Assembly: GCF_003716875.1 (NCBI RefSeq)
Contig: NZ_CP033078.1
Coordinates: 2,170,001-2,234,000 of the forward strand
DNA from: Vibrio zhugei
GTDB taxonomy: Bacteria; Pseudomonadota; Gammaproteobacteria; Enterobacterales; Vibrionaceae
Length of the DNA: 64,000 nt
Reading direction: 5' to 3'
Below, in pieces: positions 41,617 through 53,124 of this stretch. The notes beneath the pieces were generated by a model, which was not told where the DNA came from, did not search any database, and saw only the letters and a program-made list of their open reading frames with translations. The translations under genes and the position numbers were made by a program. Numbering within the stretch: position 1 is the first letter of the stretch; every line of letters begins with the position of its first letter.

Positions 41617-42321
41617 TCAATCTTCAAGAGCCTCATCAATCGTCTGTTCATCAATGTGCCGGACATCCTTACCTTTGACAAAATAAATAATGTACTCGCA
41701 TATGTTTTGGCAACGATCGCCAATACGTTCAATCGCTCTGGCAGAGCCCATCACTTGCAGGATGTTGGGAATATTATCCACATCTTCCATCATCGAGTGA
41801 GTCAGATTTTCAATCACGCTTTCCACTTCGGCATCCAGCTTATCATCGAGCTTGTAAATGCGTACGGCGGCCTCTAAATCCATGCGAGCAAACGCATCGA
41901 GCACTTGATGCAACATTTCTATCGCGGAGCGACACAGTGGCTCTAACGCAGTTTGAAAAGTCCGCTCTTTCACCGAACTGCTTTCAATCGTGATGTAAGC
42001 CATTTTCGTCGCCACATCACCAATGCGTTCAAGGTCGGTAATGGTTTTGATGATCGACATAATCAGACGCAGATCTTTCGCAGTTGGCTGTCTTTTCGCA
42101 ATAATTCGCGTGCACGCTTCATCAATAGACACTTCCATCGCATTGACTTTATGATCGTCACGCACCACTTTACGCGCTAGCTCAATATCATCTTTATGTA
42201 GCGCATGCATCGCATAGGAAAGCTGCTGTTCCACCAGCCCTCCCATCGTCAATAAATGCGTACGAATCGACTCAAGCTCTGCGTTAAACTGCCCTGAAAT
42301 GTGTCGCCCTAATTGCATCAT
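41617..42321 (-). CDS. phoU: Phosphate signalling protein PhoU
   Basis: A 234-residue protein of two PhoU three-helix bundles, each with the metal-binding pattern (DLERIGDVATKM and RAIERIGDRCQNI). It links PstSCAB to the PhoR kinase and turns the Pho response off when phosphate is plentiful. It is the last gene of the pstC-pstA-pstB-phoU operon, 18 bases after pstB. Confidence 0.96.
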   Translation of the reverse strand: MMQLGRHISGQFNAELESIRTHLLTMGGLVEQQLSYAMHALHKDDIELARKVVRDDHKVNAMEVSIDEACTRIIAKRQPTAKDLRLIMSIIKTITDLERIGDVATKMAYITIESSSVKERTFQTALEPLCRSAIEMLHQVLDAFARMDLEAAVRIYKLDDKLDAEVESVIENLTHSMMEDVDNIPNILQVMGSARAIERIGDRCQNICEYIIYFVKGKDVRHIDEQTIDEALED

Positions 42322-42339
42322 CGCTTATCTCTGCCTGTT

Positions 42340-43161
42340 TTAACCATAACGCCCGGTAATGTAATCTTCTGTTTGCTTTTTGGTCGGGGACGTAAAAATC
42401 GTATCCGTATCCGCGTATTCAATGAGCGCTCCCATATGAATAAACGCGGTATAATCACTCACGCGAGCGGCTTGTTGCATGTTATGCGTAACCATAATCA
42501 CGGTGTATTTTTGCTTGAGTTCATGGATGAGTTCTTCAATCGTCAACGTTGAAATCGGGTCTAGCGCCGAAGTCGGCTCATCAAGCAATAACACTTCCGG
42601 TTCAATCGCGATGGCGCGAGCAATAACCAAACGTTGCTGCTGCCCACCAGACAGGCCAAAAGCATTTTCGTGTAGCCGATGTTTGACTTCATCCCACAAT
42701 GCCGCTGAGCGCAAGGCGTGTTCTACCGCATCATCTAAAGTGCGACTATTTTTAATGCCTTGCAGGCGCAATCCATACACTACGTTTTCATAAATCGATT
42801 TTGGAAACGGATTCGGGCGTTGAAACACCATCCCGATGCGGCGCCGTAATGTCGGGACATCCACATCGTTGTGATACACATTGCGTCCGTGTAACTTTAC
42901 TTCCCCATCAATATGGCAATCTTCAACCAAATCGTTCATACGATTAATGCAGCGCAACAGCGTGGATTTACCACACCCAGACGGGCCAATGAACGAGGTC
43001 ACATTGCCTTTGGGAATGCGCATCGAAATGTTTTTCAGCGCTTGATACTGCTGATCGTAATAGAGGTTTAAGCGCTCAATTTCGATCGCGGTTTGCTCAT
43101 CATCAAGGTTATTGACATCCAATGGAAGCTCATAGCCCAGCGTCTGATTGACTGAATACAT
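42340..43161 (-). CDS. pstB: Phosphate ABC transporter ATPase PstB
   Basis: A 273-residue ATPase. Walker A is GPSGCGKST near residue 58, the signature is LSGGQQQR and Walker B is [11 protein letters not shown]. It powers phosphate import with PstA and PstC. It starts 2 bases after the pstA stop, so the two are translationally coupled. Confidence 0.97.
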   Translation of the reverse strand: MYSVNQTLGYELPLDVNNLDDEQTAIEIERLNLYYDQQYQALKNISMRIPKGNVTSFIGPSGCGKSTLLRCINRMNDLVEDCHIDGEVKLHGRNVYHNDVDVPTLRRRIGMVFQRPNPFPKSIYENVVYGLRLQGIKNSRTLDDAVEHALRSAALWDEVKHRLHENAFGLSGGQQQRLVIARAIAIEPEVLLLDEPTSALDPISTLTIEELIHELKQKYTVIMVTHNMQQAARVSDYTAFIHMGALIEYADTDTIFTSPTKKQTEDYITGRYG

Positions 43162-43163
43162 GC

Positions 43164-44810
43164 TTAATCTTGTCCTAGAGTTCTAAACTTCTCACGTAAG
43201 TTATTGCGAATACTGATGGCCGTAAGGTTCAATATAATAATCACCGCAACCAATAAAAAAGCCGTGGCATACACCAAAGGCCGTGCCGCTTCTATATTGG
43301 GACTTTGAAAACCTAAATCATAAATATGAAAGCCTAAATGCATAAATTTACGCTCTAAGTGTAAATACGGGAACTGATCATCGACCGGTAAATTCGACGC
43401 CAATTTTACGACACCGACCAACATCAACGGCGCCACTTCCCCCGCCGCACGTGCTACCGCCAACACTAAGCCGGTAATCATCGCCGGACTGGCCATCGGT
43501 AATACGATGCGCCATATGGTTTCAAATTGCGTCGCCCCTAATGCTAGCGAGCCGTGACGAATCGCATAAGGGATGCGGCTCAAGCCTTCTTCTGTTGCCA
43601 CGATTACCACAGGTAGCGTTAATACCGCTAGGGTTAATGCCGACCATAACAGGCCCGGCGTACCAAAAGTCGGGGCGGGAAGACGATCGGCAAAGAACAC
43701 CTTATCAATCGACCCACCAATGGTATACACAAAAAAGCCCAGCCCAAACACCCCATAAACGATTGACGGAACGCCAGCTAAATTAATCACCGCGACTCGA
43801 ATCATACGGGTGAATGCGTTGTCTTTGGCGTATTCATGTAAGTACACCGCAGCCACAATGCCTAACGGCATGACCACTATCGACATCAGCAACACCAATA
43901 ATATGGTGCCAAATATGGCCGGGAACACGCCGCCTTCTGAGTTCGACTCACGCGGTTTTTCCGATAAAAACAGCCAGACGCCTTTCGCCCAGTGGGAGAC
44001 TTTTTCTGTCCATGTCAGCTGATTAGGGTACCAACACCGTAAAATCTGTTTGACCGGAATGCTCACATGCTGTCCCGTCATATCTTCAACAATCAAGGCC
44101 TGCATGCCAAGCTGCGCACGCAGTTCATCAACACGGTGCTCTGCCAGTGACAATTGGTTATCGAGATTGGTCTGCTCTAACTCAAGCTCACGCGCTTTAT
44201 TTGACGTCAGTTGATCATTCAATTGTAAGCGGCGACGCTCGCGATGCAAATCTTCAATGTCTTGCCCTAAATGACGGATCGTATTTTCGATTAACGCCTC
44301 AATGCGATGACGAATGGCCGCGGCTTGTTGCATCCCTTTTTGCAAGTTAGGATCAACATCATTGGTCGGTTGCCCATTCGCTAAAATGTACTGGACTGGA
44401 CGCCCATAAAACTGACCGTTGCGCTCACGGTCGATCACCGCCCAATGTTTCGGGCGCGTAGGTTTAGAAAGATCAATGCCAAGAACAGAGACAAAATCGG
44501 CCGTATTGCGCTCCCGATTGGCAATCTTAATGTGTAAACGCTCCACAGAGCCTTTCTGTCGGGTCGCTTCATTTAAATGTAGCGATGCCGTATGTAAATG
44601 GCTAATTGGCACTTCATCTTTATCATAAAGCTGCCCAATTAGACGGTGTCCCGTCTCGTCCTGCCATTGATATAAAGGCGCAGGCCAAAAGTAGATCAGC
44701 CCTTTCCAGCCAATAAGTAGCAACAAACCTAATACCGACATCAAGCTAATACTTACCGCTCCCCCCGTGAGCCAAATCCAAGGGGCGCCGGATCTTATCC
44801 AGTTAATCAC
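43164..44810 (-). CDS. pstA: Phosphate ABC transporter permease PstA, long form
   Basis: From GTG 44810 the protein has 548 residues, nearly twice E. coli PstA (296). A first membrane helix at about residues 8-30 is followed by a periplasmic region of some 250 residues. This includes a charged coiled coil ([15 protein letters not shown] onward). The normal permease domain fills the last 260 residues ([18 protein letters not shown] is the EAA loop). GGGGAG lies just before the GTG. The frame is open to ATG 44843, which would overlap pstC by 23 bases. Long PstA proteins are common in Vibrio, but the function of the extra part is unknown. Confidence 0.92.
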   Translation of the reverse strand: MINWIRSGAPWIWLTGGAVSISLMSVLGLLLLIGWKGLIYFWPAPLYQWQDETGHRLIGQLYDKDEVPISHLHTASLHLNEATRQKGSVERLHIKIANRERNTADFVSVLGIDLSKPTRPKHWAVIDRERNGQFYGRPVQYILANGQPTNDVDPNLQKGMQQAAAIRHRIEALIENTIRHLGQDIEDLHRERRRLQLNDQLTSNKARELELEQTNLDNQLSLAEHRVDELRAQLGMQALIVEDMTGQHVSIPVKQILRCWYPNQLTWTEKVSHWAKGVWLFLSEKPRESNSEGGVFPAIFGTILLVLLMSIVVMPLGIVAAVYLHEYAKDNAFTRMIRVAVINLAGVPSIVYGVFGLGFFVYTIGGSIDKVFFADRLPAPTFGTPGLLWSALTLAVLTLPVVIVATEEGLSRIPYAIRHGSLALGATQFETIWRIVLPMASPAMITGLVLAVARAAGEVAPLMLVGVVKLASNLPVDDQFPYLHLERKFMHLGFHIYDLGFQSPNIEAARPLVYATAFLLVAVIIILNLTAISIRNNLREKFRTLGQD

Positions 44811-44820
44811 ATGACTCCCC

Positions 44821-47019
44821 TTATAACATACGGTAGCGAGCACGAAGGCGTTGACGAACCCATTCGGCTAATGAGTTGACGGCAAATGTGAACGTGAAAA
44901 GCAGTAACGCGGCCAAAAAGAGCACACGATAATGAGAACTACCGATTTCAGATTCCGGTAATTCAACGGCAATGGTCGCCGATAATGTTCTCATCCCTTC
45001 AAAAATATTCCAATTAAGAATGGGCGTATTCCCCGTCGCCATTAATACAATCATTGTTTCACCGACCGCACGGCCTAACCCCATCATGATGCCTGAAAAA
45101 ATCCCCGGACTTGCTGTCAATAAAATCACTCGTGTTAAGGTTTGCCATGGCGTAGCACCTAACGCTAATGAGCCATCGGATAAATGGCGAGGAACCGAAA
45201 ACACCGCATCTTCCGCGATGGTGAAAATGGTGGGAATCACAGCAAACGCCATCGCAAAGCCGACCACTAAGGCATTACGCTGATCAAAATCGATGCCATG
45301 CTGCATCAAAAATACGCGTGCATCGCCATTGAACATCAGCATTTCCAGCGCTTCACTATAATGCAGCGTTACCCAGACGACGGCCACCAGCGCTGGAATT
45401 AAAATCACGACATGCCAACCACCGGGAATCCGACGCCGGTAATCGGCTGGGATGATCTTCGACCAAACAAACCCTACCACCATGGTCGTCAATGGGAGGA
45501 TAACCAATAGCGTCATGACCGAGGCTAAGTTACGCTCCACTAGTGGTGCAAACCATAATCCGGCTAAAAATCCAATAATGACCGTCGGTAACGCTTCCAT
45601 CAATTCAATACTGGGTTTCACAATCCGGCGCATTCTCGCGGTCATGAAGTAAGCCGTATAAATGGCCCCAAATACGGCAATCGGAATCGCAAATAACATG
45701 GCATAAGCCGCCGCTTTTAGCGTACCAAACGCAATCGGAACTAAACTAAATTTTGGTTCAAATTTATCGCTCGCTGACGTGGATTGCCAAACGAATTGAG
45801 GGTCCGGATAATGCTCATACCACACCTTTTCCCACAGCGATGACCATGACACCTCTGGATAGTCGTTACTGATCCGCGCCACTGAGATGCGATTGGGCGC
45901 TTGGTACGTCGCTAAATAGCGTTCATTGTTACTCATCGCAGCCAGTTTGGGAGCGTGCTGAAAGACCTTTTGGGAAAATAACGTTTTATGGCTGGTAGTA
46001 AATTGGTTCTCTACTGTGCCGTCCTGATGAAAACTATAAAAGCCTTTGCTAAACGTATCCGGCAATAAAAATTCAGTCTGCTTGGCAAGGTGAAAGTCAC
46101 GAATATGGTGCAAAGAGCGCACGTGGTTTTCCAGCACATCGAACCACTGGCTCACCCTATCGTCATCATAAGACACAAGCAACGAGTACGCGCCCGCTAA
46201 TAACCGAATGTTCCTCACCTGCTGCTTAGGATGCTGTGCGCTTAAATCGACAATTTCTCTCACCACAAACCCCGAGGGGTGGTGCTCAGCCACCACTAAC
46301 TCATTATGGTCACGAAGATAGAGTGTTTTGCCATCGGGAGTCAGTAACAGTTGATCAATGTGCTCAAACGTAGACGGAAATACAAATTCATGAAACGATG
46401 AATCCTTGCTCGATTGCCAGCGTACGTGGACCGTTTTATCGGATAAATAACTGGCAAACATGACTAAATCAGGCGTTTTGGTAAACGTAAACGTGTTAAC
46501 TCGCGCCGATTCTGTGTCCGCCGTTAAGTCGTACCTCTTTTGCTGCAAGCTTGGCGTGAACTGACGCCCCGTTGGCGTGACTTTTTGGTGGAATGCGGGC
46601 TTTGCCAATACCACCTGATTTTGTTGGCCAAGTAAGGCAAACCAACCATAATCGGACGGCATGGTGACCAACTTTTGTGGCATCGTTAATAGCGATATAC
46701 TGTTAAGTGGTTTAGGATCGCTAGAGGTTAACGACCAAAATTGCGCATCACCGCTTTTATTTACAGTAAGTAAGTGCTTACCATAATCATCTAATGCGAT
46801 GTGCCATAAAGAATGAACGGGCAAGGTTTGTTGGTGTACATTCGGCGTAAATTTCGCGCCACTGAATAGTGGCATCACCACCATGGCCAAATAGACAAAC
46901 ATTAAGACTAAAAAGCCAAGCACACCAACACCACCACACGTTACACCGACCCGCACAAGACGATCTTTCCAACGTCTTTGCTTGTCTCTTTGATTCAACG
47001 AAAAATCGGTGTGTATCAT
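44821..47019 (-). CDS. pstC: Phosphate ABC transporter permease PstC, long form
   Basis: A 732-residue permease, more than twice E. coli PstC (319). A membrane helix at about residues 34-54 is followed by a periplasmic domain of roughly 370 residues. Its repeated short beta strands (WHIALDDYGKHLLTV, DQLLLTPDGKTLYLRD) look like beta-propeller blades. The permease domain lies after about residue 430, with SLALGATPWQTLTRVIL as the EAA loop. It is the first gene of its operon, with a Pho-box-like site upstream. The propeller reading is my inference. Confidence 0.92.
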   Translation of the reverse strand: MIHTDFSLNQRDKQRRWKDRLVRVGVTCGGVGVLGFLVLMFVYLAMVVMPLFSGAKFTPNVHQQTLPVHSLWHIALDDYGKHLLTVNKSGDAQFWSLTSSDPKPLNSISLLTMPQKLVTMPSDYGWFALLGQQNQVVLAKPAFHQKVTPTGRQFTPSLQQKRYDLTADTESARVNTFTFTKTPDLVMFASYLSDKTVHVRWQSSKDSSFHEFVFPSTFEHIDQLLLTPDGKTLYLRDHNELVVAEHHPSGFVVREIVDLSAQHPKQQVRNIRLLAGAYSLLVSYDDDRVSQWFDVLENHVRSLHHIRDFHLAKQTEFLLPDTFSKGFYSFHQDGTVENQFTTSHKTLFSQKVFQHAPKLAAMSNNERYLATYQAPNRISVARISNDYPEVSWSSLWEKVWYEHYPDPQFVWQSTSASDKFEPKFSLVPIAFGTLKAAAYAMLFAIPIAVFGAIYTAYFMTARMRRIVKPSIELMEALPTVIIGFLAGLWFAPLVERNLASVMTLLVILPLTTMVVGFVWSKIIPADYRRRIPGGWHVVILIPALVAVVWVTLHYSEALEMLMFNGDARVFLMQHGIDFDQRNALVVGFAMAFAVIPTIFTIAEDAVFSVPRHLSDGSLALGATPWQTLTRVILLTASPGIFSGIMMGLGRAVGETMIVLMATGNTPILNWNIFEGMRTLSATIAVELPESEIGSSHYRVLFLAALLLFTFTFAVNSLAEWVRQRLRARYRML

Positions 47020-47065
47020 GCGGTTCTCAACCTTAAGTAGCGTTAACGAAGTATATGTCGTTTAA

Positions 47066-47083
47066 ATGACAAAAATATTACAT
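47066..47083 (-). promoter_or_regulatory. Pho box upstream of pstC
   Basis: On the minus strand the 18 bases are ATGTAAT-ATTT-TTGTCAT, two 7-base units with a 4-base spacer, close to the PhoB consensus (CTGTCAT-N4-CTGTCAT). It ends 47 bases before the pstC start. Confidence 0.72.
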
Positions 47084-47131
47084 TGCTGGTTAAAGCAACA
47101 AACAACGTCTAGTTTGTCAAATATGCAAGAA

Positions 47132-47149
47132 ATGTAATAAAAATGTCAT
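47132..47149 (+). promoter_or_regulatory. Pho box upstream of ppk
   Basis: The 18 bases are ATGTAAT-AAAA-ATGTCAT, again two 7-base units with a 4-base spacer. It lies 66 bases before the ppk start. This suggests that PhoB activates ppk-ppx as well as the divergent pst operon. Confidence 0.72.
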
Positions 47150-47159
47150 AGAAAAAAAC

Positions 47160-47173
47160 TAGTTTGCAAACTA
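47160..47173. repeat. 14-bp perfect palindrome before ppk
   Basis: TAGTTTGCAAACTA reads the same on both strands. A related CTAGTTTG also occurs 50 bases upstream (47109). It is followed by a -10-like TAGAAT at 47179-47184, so it lies over the likely -35 region and could be an operator. Confidence 0.45.
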
Positions 47174-47214
47174 TGGCCTAGAATTTTCTTCCCATCGATA
47201 GCAAAGGATGTTTC

Positions 47215-49317
47215 ATGAGTGCAGACAAGCTGTATGTAGAAAAAGAGCTAAGTTGGTTATCTTTTAACGAGAGAGTCCTGCAAGAAGCCGCAGATAAAAC
47301 GGTCCCGCTTATCGAGCGAGTCCGCTTTTTAGGGATTTTCTCGAATAATCTCGATGAATTCTACAAAGTTCGCTTTGCTGACGTGAAACGACGTATTCTG
47401 ATCAATAATGAGCGCGGTGGCAACAATTCAGCGAAACATCTGCTCGCCCAAATGCAAAAGAAAGCCTATCAGCTCAGCCAAAAATTCGATGACTTGTATA
47501 GCGAGCTCATTTTAGAAATGGCCAGACGTCGGATTTTCTTAGTGAATGAAACTCAACTTGATGACACCCAAAAGCTCTGGTTAGCCGATTATTTTCGCGA
47601 TCATGTCCTCCCCCATATTACGCCGTTACTCATGGACGATGATATTGATGTCTTGCAATTTCTCAAAGATGAATACGCTTATATCGCTATCGATCTCAAA
47701 AATAACCAACAATCACAATACGCATTAGTCGAAATTCCCACCGATCACCTGCCTCGCTTTATCCAGCTTCCAGAGGCAAAAGGCAAGCGCCGCAAGACCA
47801 TCATTCTACTCGATAATATTATTCGCTTCTGTTTGGATGATATTTTCCGAGGCTTTTTTGATTATGATGAGCTAAACGGCTATGCGATGAAGATGACGCG
47901 TGACGCCGAGTATGACCTCAGCCATGAAATTGAATACAGCCTATTAGAACAACTGTCAGAAGGGCTAGAGCAGCGTTTAACGGCGATGCCAGTGCGCTTT
48001 GTTTACGAACGAGAGATGCCCGACGACATGCTGAGATTTCTTTGCCATAAGCTGCAAATTTCAGATTACGATAGTTTGTTACCCGGCAGTCGCTATCATA
48101 ATTTCAAGGACTTCATTGGTTTTCCGAACCTTGGCCGAGCGTATTTAGAAAACAAACCGTTTCCTCCGCTGCGATGTGCCGATTTCGAAGGTTACCCCAA
48201 CGCCTTCGATGCAATTAAAGACAAAGATATTCTGCTGCATTATCCCTATCATCAGTTCGAGCATATCTCTGAGTTGGTACGCCAAGCTTCCTTCGACCCT
48301 AAAGTGATCAGTATCAAGATCAACATTTACCGGGTCGCCAAACACTCACGTTTGATGAATTCATTAATCGATGCCGTGCATAACGGAAAACGCGTGGTGG
48401 TCGTAGTTGAATTGCAAGCGCGCTTTGATGAAGAAGCCAATATTGGTTGGTCAAAAATTTTAACGGACGCCGGTGTGCAAGTCATCTTCGGCGTGCCAGG
48501 CATGAAGATACACTCAAAGCTACTGCTCATCGCCCGCAAAGAAGGGCTCGACATCCATCGTTATGCGCATATCGGGACCGGCAACTTTCATGAAAAAACC
48601 GCACGCATCTATACCGATTTTGCTCTGCTGACGGCCGATAAGGAGCTCACTGAAGAAGTGCGGCATGTGTTTACTTATATTGAAAATCCTTATCTACCGG
48701 TCACCTTTAACCACCTGATTGTGTCACCGCGTAATTCACGTAAGCAGATTTATCGCATCATTGATAGTGAGATCGCCAACGCTCGTGCAGGCCTACCAGC
48801 CTCAATGAAAATCAAGGTGAATAATTTGGTCGACAAAGGCCTGATTAATAAGCTCTATGGCGCCAGTTCAGCAGGAGTCAAAATAGACATGATCATTCGC
48901 GGTATGTGTTCATTGGTTCCTGGAGTAGAAGGCATCAGCGATAACATTACCATCATTAGTATTGTCGACCGGTTTTTAGAACACCCGCGTGTCCTAATTA
49001 CTCATAACAATGGCAATCCACTCGTCTGGATTTCTTCCGCCGATTGGATGACTCGTAACATTGACCACCGGATCGAGGTATCGACCCCTATTCGCGATGA
49101 ACGACTCAAAAAACGCATCATTGATATCTTCAATATTCAGCTCACCGATACCGTCAAGGCACGTGTGATTGATAAAACCATGAGCAACCGTTATGTTGAA
49201 CGGGGTAATCGTAAAAAAATTCGCTCACAAATTGCGATTTACGATTATCTTAAAGGCATTGAAAAGCAAACACGTAAACGCATCAGCGAAGTGAAAAAAC
49301 ATGAATATAGAGAATGA
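47215..49317 (+). CDS. ppk: Polyphosphate kinase 1
   Basis: A 700-residue enzyme that builds polyphosphate from ATP. Its domains in order are N-terminal ([15 protein letters not shown]), head, and two phospholipase-D-like C domains. The phospho-His site is in [11 protein letters not shown] and the second in [19 protein letters not shown]. It has full length (E. coli 688). ppx overlaps its end by 17 bases. Expression is probably controlled by PhoB through the box at 47132. Confidence 0.98.
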   Translation: MSADKLYVEKELSWLSFNERVLQEAADKTVPLIERVRFLGIFSNNLDEFYKVRFADVKRRILINNERGGNNSAKHLLAQMQKKAYQLSQKFDDLYSELILEMARRRIFLVNETQLDDTQKLWLADYFRDHVLPHITPLLMDDDIDVLQFLKDEYAYIAIDLKNNQQSQYALVEIPTDHLPRFIQLPEAKGKRRKTIILLDNIIRFCLDDIFRGFFDYDELNGYAMKMTRDAEYDLSHEIEYSLLEQLSEGLEQRLTAMPVRFVYEREMPDDMLRFLCHKLQISDYDSLLPGSRYHNFKDFIGFPNLGRAYLENKPFPPLRCADFEGYPNAFDAIKDKDILLHYPYHQFEHISELVRQASFDPKVISIKINIYRVAKHSRLMNSLIDAVHNGKRVVVVVELQARFDEEANIGWSKILTDAGVQVIFGVPGMKIHSKLLLIARKEGLDIHRYAHIGTGNFHEKTARIYTDFALLTADKELTEEVRHVFTYIENPYLPVTFNHLIVSPRNSRKQIYRIIDSEIANARAGLPASMKIKVNNLVDKGLINKLYGASSAGVKIDMIIRGMCSLVPGVEGISDNITIISIVDRFLEHPRVLITHNNGNPLVWISSADWMTRNIDHRIEVSTPIRDERLKKRIIDIFNIQLTDTVKARVIDKTMSNRYVERGNRKKIRSQIAIYDYLKGIEKQTRKRISEVKKHEYRE

Positions 49318-50803
49318 ATCTCGTGATATTGCCGCCCTCGACTTAGGCTCGAACAGTTTTCATATGGTGGTGGCGAAGGTAATCGATAAAGATTTACAGA
49401 TTGTCAGTCGTCACAAACAACGCGTCCATCTCGCTGCCGGTCTCGATGACGATAAAAACCTCAGTGAAGAGGCGATACAACGAGCGCTCGACTGCCTCGC
49501 TATGTTTGCAGAACGCATTCAAGATTTCTCCCCAGATAACGTCCGCATTGCCGCCACTCACACATTAAGACAAGCGGTTAACTCACGAACCTTCATTGAG
49601 CGAGCTCGCAGTGTTATCCCCTTTCCCATTGAAGTGATCGCGGGAACAGAAGAAGCTCGCCTCATTTTTCTTGGCGTCGCCCACACACAGCCACCGTCTG
49701 ATGAATCGATGCTCGTCGTCGATATTGGTGGCGGTAGTACCGAAATGATCATCGGTCGTGGATTTGAACCCTTGCTGGTCAATAGCAAACAAATGGGATG
49801 TGTCAGCTATACCCATCGGTATTTTGCCAATAATAAATTATCGAAAAAGAATTTTGCCCAAGCCATCTTGGCCGCACAGCAACGCCTAGAATCTCTGGCT
49901 CAATCCTATCGAAAAGCGAGCTGGAATATTGCCTTTGGATCCTCAGGCACGGCTAAAGCCATCAAAGAGGTATTAATTGGCTTAGGGTATGAGGATGGTT
50001 TAATCACAGCAACACGCTTAGAAAAGCTGATTGAACGTCTTTGTGAATGGCGGACGATCGATGAGATTGAGCTCGATGGGCTCAATGACGAGCGTAAACC
50101 CGTGTTTGCGGCAGGCGTGGCCATTATGGCAGCCATTTTTCAGGACCTACACATCGACGAGATGCACTTCTCCGATGGCGCTTTGCGTGAAGGCTTACTC
50201 TATGAAATGGAAGATCGCTTTAAATACAGCGATATCCGCTTACGTATCACCGAGGCGCTCGCCGATAAACACGCCGTCGACTTAGAGCATGCCGCTATCG
50301 TAAAAAGCTATGCAAGGGATTTTTTGGATCAAGTGGGGGCAACGATTGGTATTCAATCGGAGTCCGAATTACCGGCCTTACTTGAGTGGGGAGCACTTCT
50401 ACACGAAGTGGGCTTAAACATCAGTTATCAAGCGTTTCATCGCCACTCCGCTTACATTCTCACGCATACCAATATGGCAGGATTTAACCGTGAGCAACAG
50501 CAGGTGCTTGCCACCTTGGCGCGCTTTCAGCGTAAAGCTCTCAAACTCAATGAAATGGAGAGTTTTACGTTATTTAAGAAAAAACACATCCTAGGACTGA
50601 TTCGAATTCTGCGCCTCTCTATTTTGGTCAACGGTCAGCGCCACGAAGAACTGCTCCCAGAATTGACGCTCTCGATTCAAGACGATGCTTGGCATTTAAC
50701 CTGTGAAGATAAAAACTGGTTAGAGAACAATTTGCTGCTTCATGCTGACTTGAAAACCGAGCAACAATACTGGGATCAAATTGGCTGGGAACTGGTGTTT
50801 TAA
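49301..50803 (+). CDS. ppx: Exopolyphosphatase
   Basis: A 500-residue member of the Ppx/GppA family. The ASKHA nucleotide-like motifs are [13 protein letters not shown] and [12 protein letters not shown], followed by an HD-like C-terminal region ([21 protein letters not shown]). It removes terminal phosphates from polyphosphate. Its overlap with ppk gives coupled translation, as in E. coli. It could be confused with GppA, but the ppk linkage favours Ppx. Confidence 0.95.
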   Translation: MNIENESRDIAALDLGSNSFHMVVAKVIDKDLQIVSRHKQRVHLAAGLDDDKNLSEEAIQRALDCLAMFAERIQDFSPDNVRIAATHTLRQAVNSRTFIERARSVIPFPIEVIAGTEEARLIFLGVAHTQPPSDESMLVVDIGGGSTEMIIGRGFEPLLVNSKQMGCVSYTHRYFANNKLSKKNFAQAILAAQQRLESLAQSYRKASWNIAFGSSGTAKAIKEVLIGLGYEDGLITATRLEKLIERLCEWRTIDEIELDGLNDERKPVFAAGVAIMAAIFQDLHIDEMHFSDGALREGLLYEMEDRFKYSDIRLRITEALADKHAVDLEHAAIVKSYARDFLDQVGATIGIQSESELPALLEWGALLHEVGLNISYQAFHRHSAYILTHTNMAGFNREQQQVLATLARFQRKALKLNEMESFTLFKKKHILGLIRILRLSILVNGQRHEELLPELTLSIQDDAWHLTCEDKNWLENNLLLHADLKTEQQYWDQIGWELVF

Positions 50804-50814
50804 GAGATGAGCGA

Positions 50815-51807
50815 TTAAGGCGTTAGCCCGACCTTAGCCAGCTCTTTCTCTGCTTGTGCGACGGGCAGAGAAAGATACCCTTCGCGCTGCACCAGCGCCT
50901 GACCTTGGCGCGAGAAAATAAAACGAATGAATTCTCTCTCAATGGGGGCCAATGGCTTAAGCGGATTCTTGTTGACGTAAACGTACACATAACGGGATAG
51001 CGGATAACGATCGGAAAAAATATTCGCTTTCGTTGGCTCAATATAATCGGTCCCTTGCTTGGCAATAGGCAGTAATCGCACTCCAGATACGCGATAACCG
51101 ATTCCAGAATACCCTATCGCGTTAATCGAGGACGCCACAGACTGCACAACAGAGGCCGATCCCGGCTGCTCATTGACGTTGCGTTTAAAATCCCCACGAC
51201 ACAAAGCGACTTTTTTAAAATATCCATAAGTTCCGGAGACAGAATTACGACCAAATAATTGGATGCCGCGTTTGGCCCAGCGTTGCGGTAACCCAAGCTG
51301 CTGCCAAGTGGTAATTTTATGTGTCGCCCCACAATTTAATGTTTCCGAGAACATACTGTCGATTTGCGCGAAGTTGAGGCCTTTTATCGGATTGTCTTTT
51401 TGCACGAAGATGCCAATCGCATCAATCGCAATTTTTAGCTCAATCGGTTTATAGCCATGCTCACGCTCAAAGCCATCAATTTCACGAGAGCGCATCGGCC
51501 GGCTCATCGGTCCAATTTGTGCGGTACCTTCGGTTAAGGCGGGCGGAGCGGTTGCTGAGCCAGACGCTTGCACCTGAACATCTACATTGGGGTAAAGCGT
51601 TTTAAAATCTTCGACCCACAGCGTGGTGAGCCCAGCTAATGTATCCGACCCGACACTGGTTAGGCTGCCAGTGACGCCAATGCTTTTATGGTAATACGGT
51701 AATCGGGCGTCGCTGTTTTTCGCCGCAACCACAGAGGGAACCAACGCTGGGATGGCCATCAATAAGACAATAAGACACCGACGGAACAGTTTATATCGTG
51801 TCATCAC
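50815..51807 (-). CDS. pstS: Phosphate-binding periplasmic protein PstS
   Basis: A 330-residue solute-binding protein with a signal peptide over about residues 1-29 (VVAA|K). Phosphate-binding loops are SVGSDTLAG near residue 51, [11 protein letters not shown] near 81 and [12 protein letters not shown] near 190. It captures phosphate for PstCAB. The gene overlaps the end of phoR by 17 bases and so is in the phoB-phoR-pstS unit rather than beside the permease genes. It converges with ppx (11 bases between the stops). Confidence 0.94.
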   Translation of the reverse strand: MMTRYKLFRRCLIVLLMAIPALVPSVVAAKNSDARLPYYHKSIGVTGSLTSVGSDTLAGLTTLWVEDFKTLYPNVDVQVQASGSATAPPALTEGTAQIGPMSRPMRSREIDGFEREHGYKPIELKIAIDAIGIFVQKDNPIKGLNFAQIDSMFSETLNCGATHKITTWQQLGLPQRWAKRGIQLFGRNSVSGTYGYFKKVALCRGDFKRNVNEQPGSASVVQSVASSINAIGYSGIGYRVSGVRLLPIAKQGTDYIEPTKANIFSDRYPLSRYVYVYVNKNPLKPLAPIEREFIRFIFSRQGQALVQREGYLSLPVAQAEKELAKVGLTP

Positions 51808-53104
51808 GGCGCACCACTAAGCGGGGCGGTAGCACAAACGAGAACTGACTGCCTTCACCGACTTTACTTTGAATATCTAAACGAGATTCATGATGAGATA
51901 ACGCATGCTTTACGATTGCCAGTCCTAAGCCACTGCCACCCGTATCACGAGAACGAGCCTTATCAACGCGATAGAATCGCTCTGTGAGGCGGTGTAAGTG
52001 CTGAGGTTCAATCCCGTCACCAGTATCAATCACTTGCAAATGCGCTCCCTGTATCGACGAGAACCAACGTACCGTAATCGTCGAACCATCCGGTGTGTAT
52101 TTGACCGCATTGTAAACCAAATTAGAAATGGCGCTGCGTAACTGATCTTCATCACCATAGACGGTGAGCTGGTGATCGATATCGAAGACAAGCTGATGAT
52201 TGCCCTCCCCACTGAGGCTCTGAGCTTCTTTTTCAAGAACGTCAAGCATGCTGGGGACATTGACGATATCTTCAAGCTCATGTTTGGGCGCAGCCTCAAT
52301 TTTGGATAACGTGAGCAATTGGTTCACAAGACTGTTCATGCGAGAGAGCTGCTCGGTCATGACGCCGTGCGCTTTACTCCACATTGGGCCGACGATCATA
52401 TCCGGATCTTCGGTCATTTCCAAATACCCTTGTAATACCGTCATCGGTGTACGCAGTTCATGTGAGACGTTCGCAAAGAAGTTGCGGCGCATGCCTTCAA
52501 GTTGCTTTAACTGCGTGACATCCCGAACCACCATCAAGTGCTCACCGTCAGTATACGGCACAATTCGTAACTCCAGTGACCGCTCAACATTGAGGGGGGA
52601 ACGAATTTCCAGTGGTTCAGTGAAATCGGCTTTCTTAAGATATTTAATAAAATCTGGCGAGCGAATTAAATTGGAAATCGGCTGACCGTTATCATCCGGC
52701 CATTGAAACCCGAGTAAATGTTGCGCTAACCGGTTACACCAAACGATGTTACCTTCGGAGCGAAACACCACAACCGCATCAGGTAAGGACTCAGCCCCAT
52801 TACGAAAACGACGAATGAGACCACTGAGCTCACGCCGCTTTTTGCGTTGGCGCTGTTGTAGCCGATACATACCATTAAATAGAAACTCCCAATGACCGGA
52901 CCCAGAAGGTGGTGACAAGCGCTTTTCATCCCACAACCAAGACGACAACCGAATTTGATTATAAAGATGCCATAGCAATTGCAACGCGGTCGCGGCAAAG
53001 AGCAACCATGAAAGATGTCCAAAAACACATCCTACAAGGATCCAAGGCAAGTAAAAAAAAGCCAGCTCCCAAGCCAGCTTTTTCCAGGTCAGTCGTTCAG
53101 TCAT
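51791..53104 (-). CDS. phoR: Phosphate regulon sensor kinase PhoR
   Basis: A 437-residue membrane kinase. Two adjacent membrane helices lie at about residues 12-50, a PAS domain at about 105-195, and the DHp His215 in [10 protein letters not shown]. The ATPase domain has [13 protein letters not shown] and [11 protein letters not shown]. It phosphorylates PhoB when phosphate is low, signalling through PstSCAB and PhoU. It begins 20 bases after phoB. Confidence 0.97.
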   Translation of the reverse strand: MTERLTWKKLAWELAFFYLPWILVGCVFGHLSWLLFAATALQLLWHLYNQIRLSSWLWDEKRLSPPSGSGHWEFLFNGMYRLQQRQRKKRRELSGLIRRFRNGAESLPDAVVVFRSEGNIVWCNRLAQHLLGFQWPDDNGQPISNLIRSPDFIKYLKKADFTEPLEIRSPLNVERSLELRIVPYTDGEHLMVVRDVTQLKQLEGMRRNFFANVSHELRTPMTVLQGYLEMTEDPDMIVGPMWSKAHGVMTEQLSRMNSLVNQLLTLSKIEAAPKHELEDIVNVPSMLDVLEKEAQSLSGEGNHQLVFDIDHQLTVYGDEDQLRSAISNLVYNAVKYTPDGSTITVRWFSSIQGAHLQVIDTGDGIEPQHLHRLTERFYRVDKARSRDTGGSGLGLAIVKHALSHHESRLDIQSKVGEGSQFSFVLPPRLVVRRDDTI

Positions 53105-53124
53105 AGGGTTACATCGGGACCTTA

